A stretch of DNA of 64,000 bases from Lachnospiraceae bacterium (lineage in GTDB: Bacteria > Bacillota > Clostridia > Lachnospirales > Lachnospiraceae). The notes beneath the pieces were generated by a model that saw only the letters and a program-made list of their open reading frames with translations, did not search any database and was not told where the DNA came from. The stretch is taken from the NCBI GenBank assembly GCA_015056765.1, contig SVFQ01000001.1, forward strand, positions 62,001 through 126,000. The letters are read 5' to 3'. Every line of letters begins with the position of its first letter. Position 1 is the first letter of the stretch. The translations under genes and the position numbers were made by a program. Shown one piece after another: positions 27,025-36,456 of this stretch.

Positions 27025-27942
27025 TTACTGACTTACTCTGGATTCTACTGCTTCTTTGGAAGCGTAGTCTGCACCTAAGTACTCCTTGCTGATTTCACCT
27101 AACTTACCACTTTCTACCAATTTCTGCAGTGCTTCATCCACCAGGACTTTCAATTCTTCATTCTCAGGAGTATTGGCATATAACCAGAATACCGGCTGAG
27201 GCTCTTCATCATTACGCAGCGCAAATTCTACCTGCAGGCCCTGCTCTGTTACGATTTTGTTTGCTGTAACAGGACTTACCAATGTGGCGTCCACACGGCC
27301 TTCCTGTACGTCCAGAAGTGCTTTCGTGATATCTCCATCACCGTATACTACGTTGATTTCGTTACCGTTATCTGCATTCCAGCCTTCGATGAAGCTGGCA
27401 TTGGAGCTACCTACACCTACAGTTACGGTTTTACCCTTTAAGTCCTCTAAGCTCTTGATATCATCTCGACCTGCAGCGTATGCGATTGCACCCAAATCCC
27501 AGGAATAAGCGGTTTCACCAAAAAGATATTTTTCTTCTCTTTCCGGAGTCTTTGCGGCCTGGCTTACGATCAGGTCATATCTGTCTGCCTCCAGTCCTGC
27601 AAAGATGGAGGACCATTCTACTGCCTGATAAGTAAAGCTTACTTCCGGAATCAGTTCATCTACGGCTTTTGCCACCGCGATATCATAGCCATCCGGCTGT
27701 CCGTCTTCGCCGATATAGTTATACGGTGCATATGCGCCTTCCGTAGCGATGCGGAATTCCTTTACTTCAACCGTACTCTCTGCTGCTTCAGTGCTCTCTG
27801 CTGCTGTTGTCTCTACCTCTGTAACTTGCACGTCTGCACTTCCGGATGTAGGAACTGTCTTACCGCATCCTGCGAGGCTGCTTACTGCTAAAGTGGAAAT
27901 AATAGTTGCTGATACGATTCTCTTTACGATTTGTTTTTTCAT
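27025..27942 (-). CDS. Amino-acid ABC transporter substrate-binding lipoprotein
   Basis: 305 residues from the ATG giving MKKQIVKRIV; AAGGAGAG lies 5 bases before it and the signal peptide starts there, so the longer in-frame reading is rejected. Lipobox SLAGC, then a family-3 solute-binding fold (FRIATEGAYAPYNYIGEDG, DGYDIAVAKAV, DLKGKTVTVGVGSS). Arg and Asp typical of alpha-amino-acid binding are present (VSQAAKTPEREEKY). The ligand is probably a polar or sulfur amino acid. It is the first structural gene after the leader peptide and attenuator. Confidence 0.92.
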   Translation of the reverse strand: MKKQIVKRIVSATIISTLAVSSLAGCGKTVPTSGSADVQVTEVETTAAESTEAAESTVEVKEFRIATEGAYAPYNYIGEDGQPDGYDIAVAKAVDELIPEVSFTYQAVEWSSIFAGLEADRYDLIVSQAAKTPEREEKYLFGETAYSWDLGAIAYAAGRDDIKSLEDLKGKTVTVGVGSSNASFIEGWNADNGNEINVVYGDGDITKALLDVQEGRVDATLVSPVTANKIVTEQGLQVEFALRNDEEPQPVFWLYANTPENEELKVLVDEALQKLVESGKLGEISKEYLGADYASKEAVESRVSQ

Positions 27943-27992
27943 AATACTCTCCTTCACTCTTTTGGATTTTGAATCATATACTTTCGTTTTAG

Positions 27993-28027
27993 GCAAAAGA
28001 AAAGCCCGGGAATCTCTTCCCGGGCTT
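27993..28027 (-). terminator. Leader attenuator (terminator) before the amino-acid importer
   Basis: Minus strand AAGCCCGGGAA pairs perfectly with TTCCCGGGCTT (11 bases, 4-base loop), followed by TTCTTTT. It stands 50 bases before the binding-protein ATG and after the promoter, so it must be conditional. Its 5' arm can instead pair with TCCCGGGC at 28117-28110 inside the leader ORF. Confidence 0.85.
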
Positions 28028-28069
28028 ATGACCTGTATGTATCGCTTCTTCGTTCTGGTTACTTCTGTC

Positions 28070-28174
28070 CTATGCAGCCACACCGAAAAAACACCTGGTC
28101 ATGTTACGTGCCCGGGAGTTCGTCATGCGACAACACATCATGTTATGCATTTTTTTGTAATCAGAATAATACAT
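28070..28174 (-). CDS. 34-residue leader peptide, Met/Cys-rich
   Basis: Small ORF between promoter and attenuator: ATG at 28174, TAG at 28072-28070, with AGGAG 7 bases before the ATG. It begins MYYSDYKKMHNMMCCRM and ends CFFGVAA. Six Met and three Cys make up 9 of 34 residues; Cys14-Cys15 is preceded by Met12-Met13 and followed by Met17. Codons 20-22 contain the antiterminator segment TCCCGGGC. I infer that a ribosome held at the Met/Cys codons leaves that segment free to break the terminator. This is a regulatory peptide; a function for the peptide itself is not suggested by the sequence. Confidence 0.72.
   Translation of the reverse strand: MYYSDYKKMHNMMCCRMTNSRARNMTRCFFGVAA
28110..28117 (-). 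promoter_or_regulatory. Antiterminator segment in the leader ORF
   Basis: TCCCGGGC on the minus strand is complementary over 8 bases to GCCCGGGA in the terminator 5' arm (28025-28018). It begins 12 bases beyond the second Cys codon of the leader, near the edge of what a ribosome stalled there would cover. Confidence 0.6.
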
Positions 28175-28226
28175 TGGCTTTCTCCTACCTGGTTTCGAAT
28201 GTATCGAACCAAATTTGATTTTGTAC

Positions 28227-28255
28227 ATCTTATCACCCATTTCCTACCAAGTCAA
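28227..28255 (-). promoter_or_regulatory. Sigma-A promoter of the amino-acid importer operon
   Basis: Minus strand TTGACT (28255-28250), 17-base spacer, TAAGAT (28232-28227). Transcription would start near 28220, about 46 bases before the leader ATG. A near-perfect inverted repeat, TGGTTCGA-tacat-TCGAAACCA, follows in the early leader (about 28187-28209). Confidence 0.75.
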
Positions 28256-28320
28256 TAGGATATACTAATTTCAAACCAAGTATTTTTTGATTAGGCTTAT
28301 CAAATTTTTTGATATAGACA

Positions 28321-29727
28321 CTACAGTCCTAAGTATGCTTCATAGATTTCACATACCTTCTTTGCGTCTTCTGCTTTCGGCATTTCGCAGAAAATACGCA
28401 GTAGTGGCTCTGTGCCGGAGAATCTGGCGATGACCCAGCCTCCATTTTTAAAGTACACTTTGCTACCATCTAAGTAGCTGACTTTTTCGATTTCAAAAGG
28501 AAGTTCCGGAAGGCATTTGTCCTCCAACAGGATTTTCAGAATCTCTTCTTTTTTCTGCTGGGTGAACTTATAGTCGTTCTCTTCCATATGGATACTACCA
28601 TAGTGCTTCTCCATCTCTTCCATGATTTCAGAGAGTTTCTTGCCGGTTACCGCAATCATTTCTACCAGAAGCATAGCCGCATAGATACCATCTTTTCCCT
28701 TGATGTGACCTCTGACAGTGAGGCCTCCGGAGCTTTCTCCGCCGATGATGGCATCCACCTCGTTCATTTTACCGGAGATATGTTTGAAGCCTACAGGTAC
28801 TTCATAGCATTTGTCCCCAAACTCTTCTGCCACCTTATCAAGCAGGTGCGTGGTACAAATATTTCGCACCACCGGGCCTCTCCAGCCTTTGTATTTCTCT
28901 AGATAGAAATAAAGCAACACCAGAATGTCATTGGGATGCAGGAATCTCCCCTTGTCATCGATGACGCCGATACGGTCGGCATCTCCATCGGTAGCAATAC
29001 CGATGTCATAGTGTCCGTCCACCACCACGTTTTGCAGGGTATGCAAAGTAGCTGCTGACGGGGCCGGAAGTTTACCTCCAAAGAGGGTATCATGCCTGTC
29101 ATGGATGGTTCTGGTTTCGCATCTGGCAGTCTCCAGAATCATGCGTAATGCTGTCTCGCTGACACCATACATAGGGTCCAGGACTACTCGCAACCCTTTT
29201 TCTTTGATAGCATCCATATTGATTTCTGCGATGATGCTATCGATATACTCATTCATGGGGTAGATTTCATGAATCAGGCAGGAAGCCACCCCTTCCGAAT
29301 ATTCCTTTGTCTTCACCTCTGTCACTTTGGAGATATAAGTTTCGATGTCTCTTGTCTGAATCTCATCCGCATCTCTACCCCCTGCTGTAAATACTTTGAT
29401 ACCATTGTAGATAGCCGGGTTATGACTGGCAGTTACCATCATGCCATAGGGCAAGTCATGCTTCATCACGTAGTACATCACAAGGGGCGTGGGGCTGCTT
29501 TTATTGACTAAGAAGCTTTCGATACCGTTGGCCGCAAAGACTTCCGCACTCCACTGCATGGCTTCCTTAGACAGAAATCTACGATCATAGCCCAACACGA
29601 TTCCTTTATCCGCCGCTTGCTCCGCTTTCATTTTGTCACACATAGCCTGAGCCAGAAGCTGGATATTGGCCTTTGTGAATTCATCTCCGATGATGGCTCT
29701 CCAGCCACCGGTTCCAAATTTTACCAT
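28321..29727 (-). CDS. Phosphohexomutase, possibly GlcNAc-1-P mutase
   Basis: 468 residues of the alpha-D-phosphohexomutase family, which moves phosphate between C1 and C6 of hexoses. The four hallmark loops are seen: TASHNPAIYNG with the phospho-Ser, DGDADRIG metal loop, GGESSGGLTVRGH sugar loop and RFSGTEPLLRIF phosphate loop. The N terminus (FGTGGWRAIIGDEF) fits the phosphoglucomutase/phosphomannomutase branch. It is 29 bases after the diacetylchitobiose-phosphorylase-like gene; phosphorolysis gives a sugar-1-phosphate, so GlcNAc-1-P to GlcNAc-6-P is a plausible reaction, with glucose-1-P as the alternative. No clear terminator follows. Confidence 0.88.
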   Translation of the reverse strand: MVKFGTGGWRAIIGDEFTKANIQLLAQAMCDKMKAEQAADKGIVLGYDRRFLSKEAMQWSAEVFAANGIESFLVNKSSPTPLVMYYVMKHDLPYGMMVTASHNPAIYNGIKVFTAGGRDADEIQTRDIETYISKVTEVKTKEYSEGVASCLIHEIYPMNEYIDSIIAEINMDAIKEKGLRVVLDPMYGVSETALRMILETARCETRTIHDRHDTLFGGKLPAPSAATLHTLQNVVVDGHYDIGIATDGDADRIGVIDDKGRFLHPNDILVLLYFYLEKYKGWRGPVVRNICTTHLLDKVAEEFGDKCYEVPVGFKHISGKMNEVDAIIGGESSGGLTVRGHIKGKDGIYAAMLLVEMIAVTGKKLSEIMEEMEKHYGSIHMEENDYKFTQQKKEEILKILLEDKCLPELPFEIEKVSYLDGSKVYFKNGGWVIARFSGTEPLLRIFCEMPKAEDAKKVCEIYEAYLGL

Positions 29728-29756
29728 TTTGTTTTCCTCTTCCTTTTCTTCACCTT

Positions 29757-32141
29757 TTACATATAGACTCTTACATGATGCTTACTTCCGGGAGCCTGCA
29801 CAGGGATTTTGTCCACCTCTTCCCCATCCAGCACGATCTTCTTTACGCCTTTCATGACACCTTTGGTCTTCTCTACTTGGATTTCAAAGGTAGCATCACG
29901 CCATACTCTGGTAGCTTCGAAGCTTTCCCAGTCCTTTGGCACGCAAGGATCGATGGTCAGATGGTCAAAGTCCGGCTGAATGCCCAGCATATACCTGGTG
30001 GCTGAGAAATATGCCCAACCGCCAGAGCCCGTCATAAAGGGATGTCTGGCCCTACCGAAGCGCTCATGCTCCTTGCCATAGATGAACTGGCAATAGGAGT
30101 ATGGCTCCGATTCTCTCACTTCAATCATGTCGTTCTGATAGTAAGGGCATAGAGCATCATAGTACTTCATGGCTCTGTCGCCGTTGCCCACCTTTGCCTC
30201 CGCAGCCCATACCCATGGATTGGGATGGGAGAAAATGGAGGAATTCTCCTTTAGTCCCGGATATACCTTTGTGATAAATCCGATGGATGGATTTACGGTT
30301 CTATAGGCCGGTGTATTTAAGAGCAATCCATACTTGGTGTAGAGGTTCTCATCGATGGTATCTAAGGCTTTCTGCGCTTTCTCTCCCTTAGCTGCACCGG
30401 ACAGCACCGCCCAGGCATTAGACTCTAAATGTACTCTACCTTCCGTATCTGTTTTGGTTCCGATTTTATCACCTTCTTTGGTGATGCCGCGAATATACCA
30501 ATCCCCGTCCCAAAGGACTTCATCGCTGACCTTCTCCACTCCGGCCAACACTTTCGTGTAATGCTCTGCGTCTTTCCTTTTGCCTAGATAGGTAGCCAGG
30601 TCAATGAAGTGGTGCAGAGCCCACACATGGAGGAAGGTTACCATAGCGCTTTCGCCACCGCCCAGATTCAGGCAGTCGTTCCAATCTGCTCTTAGCCCCT
30701 TGCAGACCCCATGACTTCCTACTTCTCTTTCTGAGAAGTCCAGGATTTTCTTCATATGCTCGTAGACGGTACCTTCTTTTTCATCTGCATAGGGCACAAT
30801 CTGATCCAGGAATTCAAACTCGCCGGTTTCTTTCACATACTCCACGATGGATGGCACAAGCCATAAAGCATCATCTGCGCAGGCATCCTCTTTGCCATGG
30901 ACTCTACTGCTCTTCGGCACCGGAATGACAGTAGGAGATTTGAAGCCGTCTCCCTCCGGCTCTTCTTCGAACCAGGCAGGATCGAAAAGGTGCAGGCCAT
31001 AGCCGTCAGAAGTCAGACCATTTAAAAGCTGCTTAATTCTCAGCTTGCACATTTCCGGATTAGAATGTGGTATGGTCATGGCATCCTGAGCAGTATCGCG
31101 GTATCCCAGACCGGTTCTGCCGCCTACTTCGATAAAGGAAGCAAATCTAGAGAACATGACGTTGATTTCAGATTGATATAAGGTCCAGGTGTTCAGCAGG
31201 GTATTCATCCCCTCACTTGGAGTTTTTACCTGAAGTTTTCCACATTTGTTTTCCCAATATGCACGAAGTTCCTCATAGGCTTGGTCTACTGCTTTCGGGT
31301 CCTGGTATTTTTCCCGTACTCGCTTTCCTTCTGCGCGAGTACCCTCCCCAAGCATGTAAATGAAGCGCACTTCTTCTCCCGGTGCTATTTCTACGTTCTT
31401 CTGCAAACTACCGCAATGGTTGTTTCCCTTTTCCTGAGAAGAACTACAGCACCCCTTTTGCACTGCCACCGGGTTATCTTCTGTATGGTACATTCCTAGG
31501 AAGGTGTCTCGCACACAATCAAATCCATCCGGCTGGAAATTCGCTGTAAAGTATTGGTAGCCATCCGGTTCGTAGTATAAGTCTTCTTCGATGATGCCGT
31601 CTGCGTAGGATGAACCGGCGCAGTACAGACTCATCTGGAAATTCTGATTATCCACGGCGATGCTATGGAAGGAGAATTCCAAATAAGAAAAGAGACTTAA
31701 GTTTCGTGGTCTATCCCCGGTATTTTTTACTCTTACATCCCAGAGAAGCACATTTTCTCCCAGTGGAATACTCATTTTTTGGCTTGCCTTTAAGCCATCA
31801 TATTCACACTCATAGACTGTGTAGCTCAGTCCATGACGGCAGGTGTATTTGGCCTTTGTCAGATCCTTTGCCACCGGCTGCCAGGAAATGGAGAAGTAGT
31901 CTTCGTTCTCATTGTCTCTTATATAGATATAGTATCCGGGACGATCCATTGGGATGCTGTTTCCATGGAACCTACTGATTCGATGGTACTCCGGGCTTTC
32001 ATAGAAGCTATATCCGCCTGCAGTATGATTCACCACTGCTGCCATCTTCTCTACCCCCAAGTAGTTAGTCCAGGACGTAGGCAGATCTATCCTGTCGATG
32101 ACGTATTCTCTGTTCTCGTTGTCAAAATGTCCGTATTGCAC
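29757..32141 (-). CDS. chbP: GH94 phosphorylase, N,N'-diacetylchitobiose phosphorylase-like
   Basis: 794 residues, full length for GH94. From memory of the Vibrio ChbP sequence the match runs the whole length: GHFDNENREYVI at the start, WTNYLGVEK, GGYSFYESPEY, FIEVGGRTGLGYRDTAQDA near 336-354, GLRADWNDCLNLGGGES at 482-498 with the general-acid Asp in ADWND, and FMTGSGGWAYFSATRYMLG near the end. The enzyme would split diacetylchitobiose with phosphate into GlcNAc-1-P and GlcNAc in the cytoplasm, saving ATP. Cellobiose phosphorylases are the nearest alternative. AGGAGG lies 11 bases before the ATG. The mutase downstream and nagBA at 15-17 kb complete a chitobiose route. Confidence 0.87.
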   Translation of the reverse strand: MQYGHFDNENREYVIDRIDLPTSWTNYLGVEKMAAVVNHTAGGYSFYESPEYHRISRFHGNSIPMDRPGYYIYIRDNENEDYFSISWQPVAKDLTKAKYTCRHGLSYTVYECEYDGLKASQKMSIPLGENVLLWDVRVKNTGDRPRNLSLFSYLEFSFHSIAVDNQNFQMSLYCAGSSYADGIIEEDLYYEPDGYQYFTANFQPDGFDCVRDTFLGMYHTEDNPVAVQKGCCSSSQEKGNNHCGSLQKNVEIAPGEEVRFIYMLGEGTRAEGKRVREKYQDPKAVDQAYEELRAYWENKCGKLQVKTPSEGMNTLLNTWTLYQSEINVMFSRFASFIEVGGRTGLGYRDTAQDAMTIPHSNPEMCKLRIKQLLNGLTSDGYGLHLFDPAWFEEEPEGDGFKSPTVIPVPKSSRVHGKEDACADDALWLVPSIVEYVKETGEFEFLDQIVPYADEKEGTVYEHMKKILDFSEREVGSHGVCKGLRADWNDCLNLGGGESAMVTFLHVWALHHFIDLATYLGKRKDAEHYTKVLAGVEKVSDEVLWDGDWYIRGITKEGDKIGTKTDTEGRVHLESNAWAVLSGAAKGEKAQKALDTIDENLYTKYGLLLNTPAYRTVNPSIGFITKVYPGLKENSSIFSHPNPWVWAAEAKVGNGDRAMKYYDALCPYYQNDMIEVRESEPYSYCQFIYGKEHERFGRARHPFMTGSGGWAYFSATRYMLGIQPDFDHLTIDPCVPKDWESFEATRVWRDATFEIQVEKTKGVMKGVKKIVLDGEEVDKIPVQAPGSKHHVRVYM

Positions 32142-32218
32142 GTTCTATCCTCCTTGTTTACCACTATAGTTTGTCACGATACCCTAATTTACTCTTCTAC
32201 ATTCCATTCTAAGAACAC

Positions 32219-32258
32219 AAAAAAAGAACCACAATTGCAAGAATTGTGGTTCTTTTTC
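32219..32258 (-). terminator. Terminator after ftsH
   Basis: AAAGAACCACAATT pairs with AATTGTGGTTCTTT (14 bases, 5-base loop) and is flanked by A and T runs on both sides, so it could work in either direction. Here it ends ftsH before the chbP promoter region. Confidence 0.88.
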
Positions 32259-32289
32259 TATTTTTGGCTTATTTTAGAATTAATATGCC

Positions 32290-34545
32290 TTACTGTCTAT
32301 TTTGTTCATCCTTCTCTTTTAACGGAGGATAAATGTCGCTTGGAGCTTGAGAGAACTGTCCTCTCTCACCTGTGTATACGCCATTCTCATATGGATTCGG
32401 CTGTGGTCTCCAGTTAGGATCACGGAAGGGTTGGTTGCCATTAGAATTGGCATTATCATCCACATCATTGTCCAGACTCTTGAGATCGTCATCACCTAAA
32501 TTCTTACTGGTGTTATCATTAGCAGCTTCAACAGGGTTCTGCTCCGCTGTTTCCGTCTTCACAGCCTCGATCTTTTCGTCGGATTCTTTCTTCTCTTCTT
32601 CCGGTTCAGGGATTCCCTTCACCTCGCGGAAAATCTTCATGAATTCCTTACCGGTGATGGTTTCTCTTTCGATTAAGAAGCCAGCCAGTTTATCCATGAC
32701 TTCTTTATTCTCGGAGAGAAGCTTCTTGGCTTCTTCATAACAATCCTTCAAGATGTTCTTTACTTCATCATCTACGCCTGCCGCAGTGGTATCTGCGCAG
32801 TTCATGGAAGCGCGTCCATCCAGATATCTGCTTTCTACTGTCTCCAGACCCATGAGTCCAAAGCGCTCACTCATACCATACTGGGTTACCATGGCTCTAG
32901 CGATCTTAGTGGCTTTTTCAATATCATTAGAAGCGCCTGTTGTAACAGAATCAAACATGATTTCTTCTGCTGCACGACCACCTAAGAGGCCTACAATCAT
33001 ATCATGTAATTCCGCTTTGGAATTTAGGTACTTCTCTTCTTCCGGCACCTGCATCACATAGCCAAGTGCACCCATAGTACGAGGTACGATGGTAATCTTC
33101 TGTACCGGCTCTGAGTTTTTCTGCAAGGCTGCAATCAGCGCATGTCCTACTTCATGATAGGAGACAATCTTACGCTCCTCTTTGCTCATGATGCGGTCTT
33201 TCTTTTCTTTACCTACCAGCACCTGCTCCACTGCATCAAAGAGGTCTTTCTGGGATACGGCTTTGCGTCCCATTTTGACTGCATTGATGGCGGCTTCGTT
33301 GATCATATTGGCCAAGTCAGAGCCTACGGCACCGCTGGTAGCCAGTGCGATTTCATCTAAGTCTACGGTTTCATCCATCAGCACGTCTTTTGCATGTACT
33401 TTCAGGATGTCTACACGGCCCTTAAGATCCGGTTTATCTACGATGATACGTCTATCGAAACGACCCGGACGAAGCAGGGCTTTATCCAGGATTTCCGGTC
33501 TGTTGGTAGCAGCCAGGATGATGATACCCTTCTTACCATCGAAACCGTCCATCTCAGACAGCAACTGGTTCAGAGTTTGTTCTCTTTCATCGTTTCCACC
33601 GCCGTACTTGCTGTCACGGCTTCTACCGATGGCATCGATTTCATCGATGAAGATGATACAAGGTGCGTTTTTCTCCGCTTCTTTGAAAAGGTCGCGGACA
33701 CGGGAAGCACCCACACCTACATAGAGCTCTACGAAGTCAGAGCCTGCCATAGAGAAGAATGGCACTTTGGCTTCGCCGGCTACTGCTTTTGCAAGTAAGG
33801 TTTTACCGGTACCGGGAGGTCCTACAAGGAGGGCACCCTTTGGAAGCTTCGCACCAATCTGGGAGTATTTCTCCGGATTGTGCAAGAAATCTACTACTTC
33901 CACCAAGGATTCCTTGGCTTCGTCTTCACCGGCTACATCCTTAAAGGTGACACCGGTCTGCTTTTGCACATATACTTTGGCGTTGCTCTTGCCTACATTG
34001 AACATACCGCCTCCGCCGTTTTTGGTCATGCGGCGGAATAAGAGACTGAGAAGTCCCCACACCAGAAGTACGGGTAACACCAGATTGACTAACCAGTAGA
34101 TGATGACGCTGGACTCTCTCTGTACCTCACCTTTGAAGTTCACACCATGCTGGTAGAGTCTTCCTATCAAAGTAGGATCATCCAAGTTTGCTGTGTAATA
34201 GGTAGTCTTACCATAATTGGCATTGAATCCAAAGAGGTTCTGACCGCCTGTAGCCGGGGTACTCTCGTCGGTACTGGTATCCTTTAAGGTGATGTTGATA
34301 CGATCTGCCAGCATCTGTACACTGGCTACTTTATCTGCTTCCACCCATTTGATGAACTGGTCATAGGATACTTCGCTTTCGGCCGGCGTACTAAGGGCTG
34401 TCATAAAGGTGCTGACAAAGACTAAGGTCACCACCGCTACGATGATGAAGAGAATCAGGTTCTGCTTACCAGGACCGCCTTCTCCGCCGGGTCCGTTATT
34501 ATTTCCATTGTTATTTTGATTGTTTCCATTTTGATACGGATTCAT
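32290..34545 (-). CDS. ftsH: ATP-dependent membrane zinc protease FtsH
   Basis: 751 residues from the ATG giving [10 protein letters not shown]; 53 more codons are open upstream but look non-FtsH. The SD (AAGGAG) is unusually far, 15 bases, so the start is likely but not certain. Order: Asn/Gly-rich cytoplasmic start, membrane helix ([19 protein letters not shown]), extracytoplasmic loop, second helix, AAA module with [20 protein letters not shown] and the second region of homology ([20 protein letters not shown]), then the zinc site HEVGH. The C-terminal 100 residues are an Asp/Asn/Glu-rich tail. FtsH degrades damaged membrane proteins and short-lived regulators. Confidence 0.95.
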   Translation of the reverse strand: MNPYQNGNNQNNNGNNNGPGGEGGPGKQNLILFIIVAVVTLVFVSTFMTALSTPAESEVSYDQFIKWVEADKVASVQMLADRINITLKDTSTDESTPATGGQNLFGFNANYGKTTYYTANLDDPTLIGRLYQHGVNFKGEVQRESSVIIYWLVNLVLPVLLVWGLLSLLFRRMTKNGGGGMFNVGKSNAKVYVQKQTGVTFKDVAGEDEAKESLVEVVDFLHNPEKYSQIGAKLPKGALLVGPPGTGKTLLAKAVAGEAKVPFFSMAGSDFVELYVGVGASRVRDLFKEAEKNAPCIIFIDEIDAIGRSRDSKYGGGNDEREQTLNQLLSEMDGFDGKKGIIILAATNRPEILDKALLRPGRFDRRIIVDKPDLKGRVDILKVHAKDVLMDETVDLDEIALATSGAVGSDLANMINEAAINAVKMGRKAVSQKDLFDAVEQVLVGKEKKDRIMSKEERKIVSYHEVGHALIAALQKNSEPVQKITIVPRTMGALGYVMQVPEEEKYLNSKAELHDMIVGLLGGRAAEEIMFDSVTTGASNDIEKATKIARAMVTQYGMSERFGLMGLETVESRYLDGRASMNCADTTAAGVDDEVKNILKDCYEEAKKLLSENKEVMDKLAGFLIERETITGKEFMKIFREVKGIPEPEEEKKESDEKIEAVKTETAEQNPVEAANDNTSKNLGDDDLKSLDNDVDDNANSNGNQPFRDPNWRPQPNPYENGVYTGERGQFSQAPSDIYPPLKEKDEQNRQ

Positions 34546-34710
34546 AAGAAAATAGACAAACTCCTTTCTTTCCGATATTTGCCTTAATAGTTCAATTCTA
34601 AACATTTTCAGGGACGATTTCAATAAGCAAGGGGTGAATTCAAAGACACAAGTCTGAAATATTTGTGAAAAAATTGTAGAAAAGGGGTAGATTTTTAAAA
34701 ACAAGAGTAA

Positions 34711-34716
34711 TATAAT
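34711..34716 (+). promoter_or_regulatory. Candidate -10 box of pyrG
   Basis: A perfect TATAAT lies 66 bases before the pyrG ATG in the ftsH-pyrG divergent gap; I see no convincing -35 at 16-18 bases upstream. No pyrG-type attenuator hairpin is evident in the short leader. Confidence 0.4.
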
Positions 34717-34781
34717 TTTCTAGTTAAAAAAAGTCAATTTCACGTTTTTCAGCACAAAAAAGTGCAGAATTGGAGTACCAC

Positions 34782-36389
34782 ATGGCAGTAAAATACGTAT
34801 TTGTGACCGGTGGTGTCGTGTCAGGACTTGGCAAAGGCATTACCGCAGCTTCTCTTGGTCGCCTCTTAAAAGCAAGGGGTTACAAAGTGACCATGCAGAA
34901 GTTCGATCCCTACATCAATATCGATCCCGGCACCATGAACCCTATCCAGCATGGTGAAGTTTTCGTCACCGAAGATGGCACCGAGACCGACTTAGACCTT
35001 GGTCACTACGAAAGATTCATCGACGAAAACCTAGACAAGAATTCCAACGTTACCACCGGTAAAATCTACTGGTCCGTTTTACAGAAAGAGCGTCGCGGCG
35101 ACTACGGCGGCGGCACCGTACAGGTCATCCCTCACATCACAAACGAAATCAAAAGTCGTTTCTATCGCAACTACACAGATCCAGACACCCATATCGCCAT
35201 CATTGAGGTGGGCGGTACTGTTGGCGACATCGAATCTCAACCTTTCCTAGAAGCAATTAGACAGTTCCAGCACGAAGTTGGTCACGAAAATTGTATTATG
35301 ATACACGTGACTCTGGTTCCTTATTTGCATGCATCCCAGGAATCCAAGACAAAACCTACCCAGAATGCTGTAAAAGAATTACAGGCCATGGGTATCTGGC
35401 CGGATATCATCGTATGTCGAAGTGAAGTACCTCTATCTCAGGAAATCAGAAATAAGATTGCTCTCTTCTGCAATGTGCCAAAAGAAAACATTTTACAGAA
35501 CTTAAACGCAGAGTACTTATATGAGATTCCACTTATCATGGAAAAGGAGCGCCTTGCCAATGTGGCTTTAGATTGTCTGAAGCTTCCTTGTCCGGAACCG
35601 GACCTTTCCGATTGGAAGGCCATGGTAGAAGACTTAAGAAACCCTACCGGCGAAGTCACTGTAGCACTGGTTGGTAAATATACTGCCCTTCACGATGCTT
35701 ACATCAGCGTGGTAGAGGCTTTAAAGCATGCAGGTATCCCGAATCATACAACCGTACATATCAAATGGGTAGATTCCGAAAAAGTCACAGAAGAAAATGT
35801 ATCCGACATCCTTGGAGATGTAGATGGCGTTCTGGTACCCGGTGGTTTCGGTGATAGAGGTATCGACGGTATGATTCATGCCATCACATACGCCCGCACC
35901 CAGAACATCCCATATCTTGGCCTTTGCCTTGGTATGCAGCTTTCTATCATTGAATTTGCCCGTAATGTAGTGGGTCTTGCAGACGCACACAGTATCGAAC
36001 TTGATCCTAATACTCCACATCCTGTCATCGCACTTTTGCCAGATCAGAATGGTGTAGAAGATATCGGTGGTACTTTACGTCTTGGCGCATATCCTTGTGT
36101 ACTGTCTTCCGACTCCAAGGCTTATAGTCTTTACAGCGCTACTGAGATCAGCGAGCGTCACAGACACCGCTATGAAGTAAATAATGACTACCGTGAACAA
36201 CTTACCTCTCACGGTCTTCGACTTTGCGGCCTATCTCCGGACGGTCGCATCGTAGAAATGATTGAAAATCCTTCTCATCCGTTCTTTGTGGCCACACAGG
36301 CTCACCCAGAACTGAAGTCCAGACCAAATAAGCCACACCCTCTATTCAAAGGCTTTGTACAGGCTGCCAGAGAGCATTCCGGCAAGTAA
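34782..36389 (+). CDS. pyrG: CTP synthase
   Basis: 535 residues from the ATG giving [10 protein letters not shown], with GGAG 8 bases upstream; an ATG four codons earlier is less likely. It makes CTP from UTP, ATP and glutamine. The amidoligase half shows [21 protein letters not shown] (P-loop) and [12 protein letters not shown]; the C-terminal class-I glutaminase shows [18 protein letters not shown] with the nucleophilic Cys, and HPE ([10 protein letters not shown]) of the triad. It is transcribed divergently from ftsH and alone, with a terminator shared with the HD-GYP gene. Confidence 0.97.
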   Translation: MAVKYVFVTGGVVSGLGKGITAASLGRLLKARGYKVTMQKFDPYINIDPGTMNPIQHGEVFVTEDGTETDLDLGHYERFIDENLDKNSNVTTGKIYWSVLQKERRGDYGGGTVQVIPHITNEIKSRFYRNYTDPDTHIAIIEVGGTVGDIESQPFLEAIRQFQHEVGHENCIMIHVTLVPYLHASQESKTKPTQNAVKELQAMGIWPDIIVCRSEVPLSQEIRNKIALFCNVPKENILQNLNAEYLYEIPLIMEKERLANVALDCLKLPCPEPDLSDWKAMVEDLRNPTGEVTVALVGKYTALHDAYISVVEALKHAGIPNHTTVHIKWVDSEKVTEENVSDILGDVDGVLVPGGFGDRGIDGMIHAITYARTQNIPYLGLCLGMQLSIIEFARNVVGLADAHSIELDPNTPHPVIALLPDQNGVEDIGGTLRLGAYPCVLSSDSKAYSLYSATEISERHRHRYEVNNDYREQLTSHGLRLCGLSPDGRIVEMIENPSHPFFVATQAHPELKSRPNKPHPLFKGFVQAAREHSGK

Positions 36390-36396
36390 TTGATAA

Positions 36397-36445
36397 TAAA
36401 AAAGCACATTATTCTGAGTAGTTGCTCAAAATAATGTGCTTTTCT
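36397..36445. terminator. Bidirectional terminator between pyrG and the HD-GYP gene
   Basis: AAAGCACATTATT pairs with AATAATGTGCTTT (13 bases) across a 16-base loop, with A and T runs on either side. The genes converge here. Confidence 0.85.
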
Positions 36446-36456
36446 TATGCTTTCCT

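Noticed and set aside
27942..28320. A T-box or SAM/lysine-type riboswitch before the amino-acid importer
   Set aside because: No T-box core (AGGGTGGNACCGCG) or recognisable riboswitch core is present; a leader ORF with complementary arms explains the region better.
34546..34704. FtsH start 53 codons upstream
   Set aside because: The added stretch is hydrophobic and unlike FtsH, and no RBS precedes it; the MNPYQNG start fits the family, though its RBS spacing is long.
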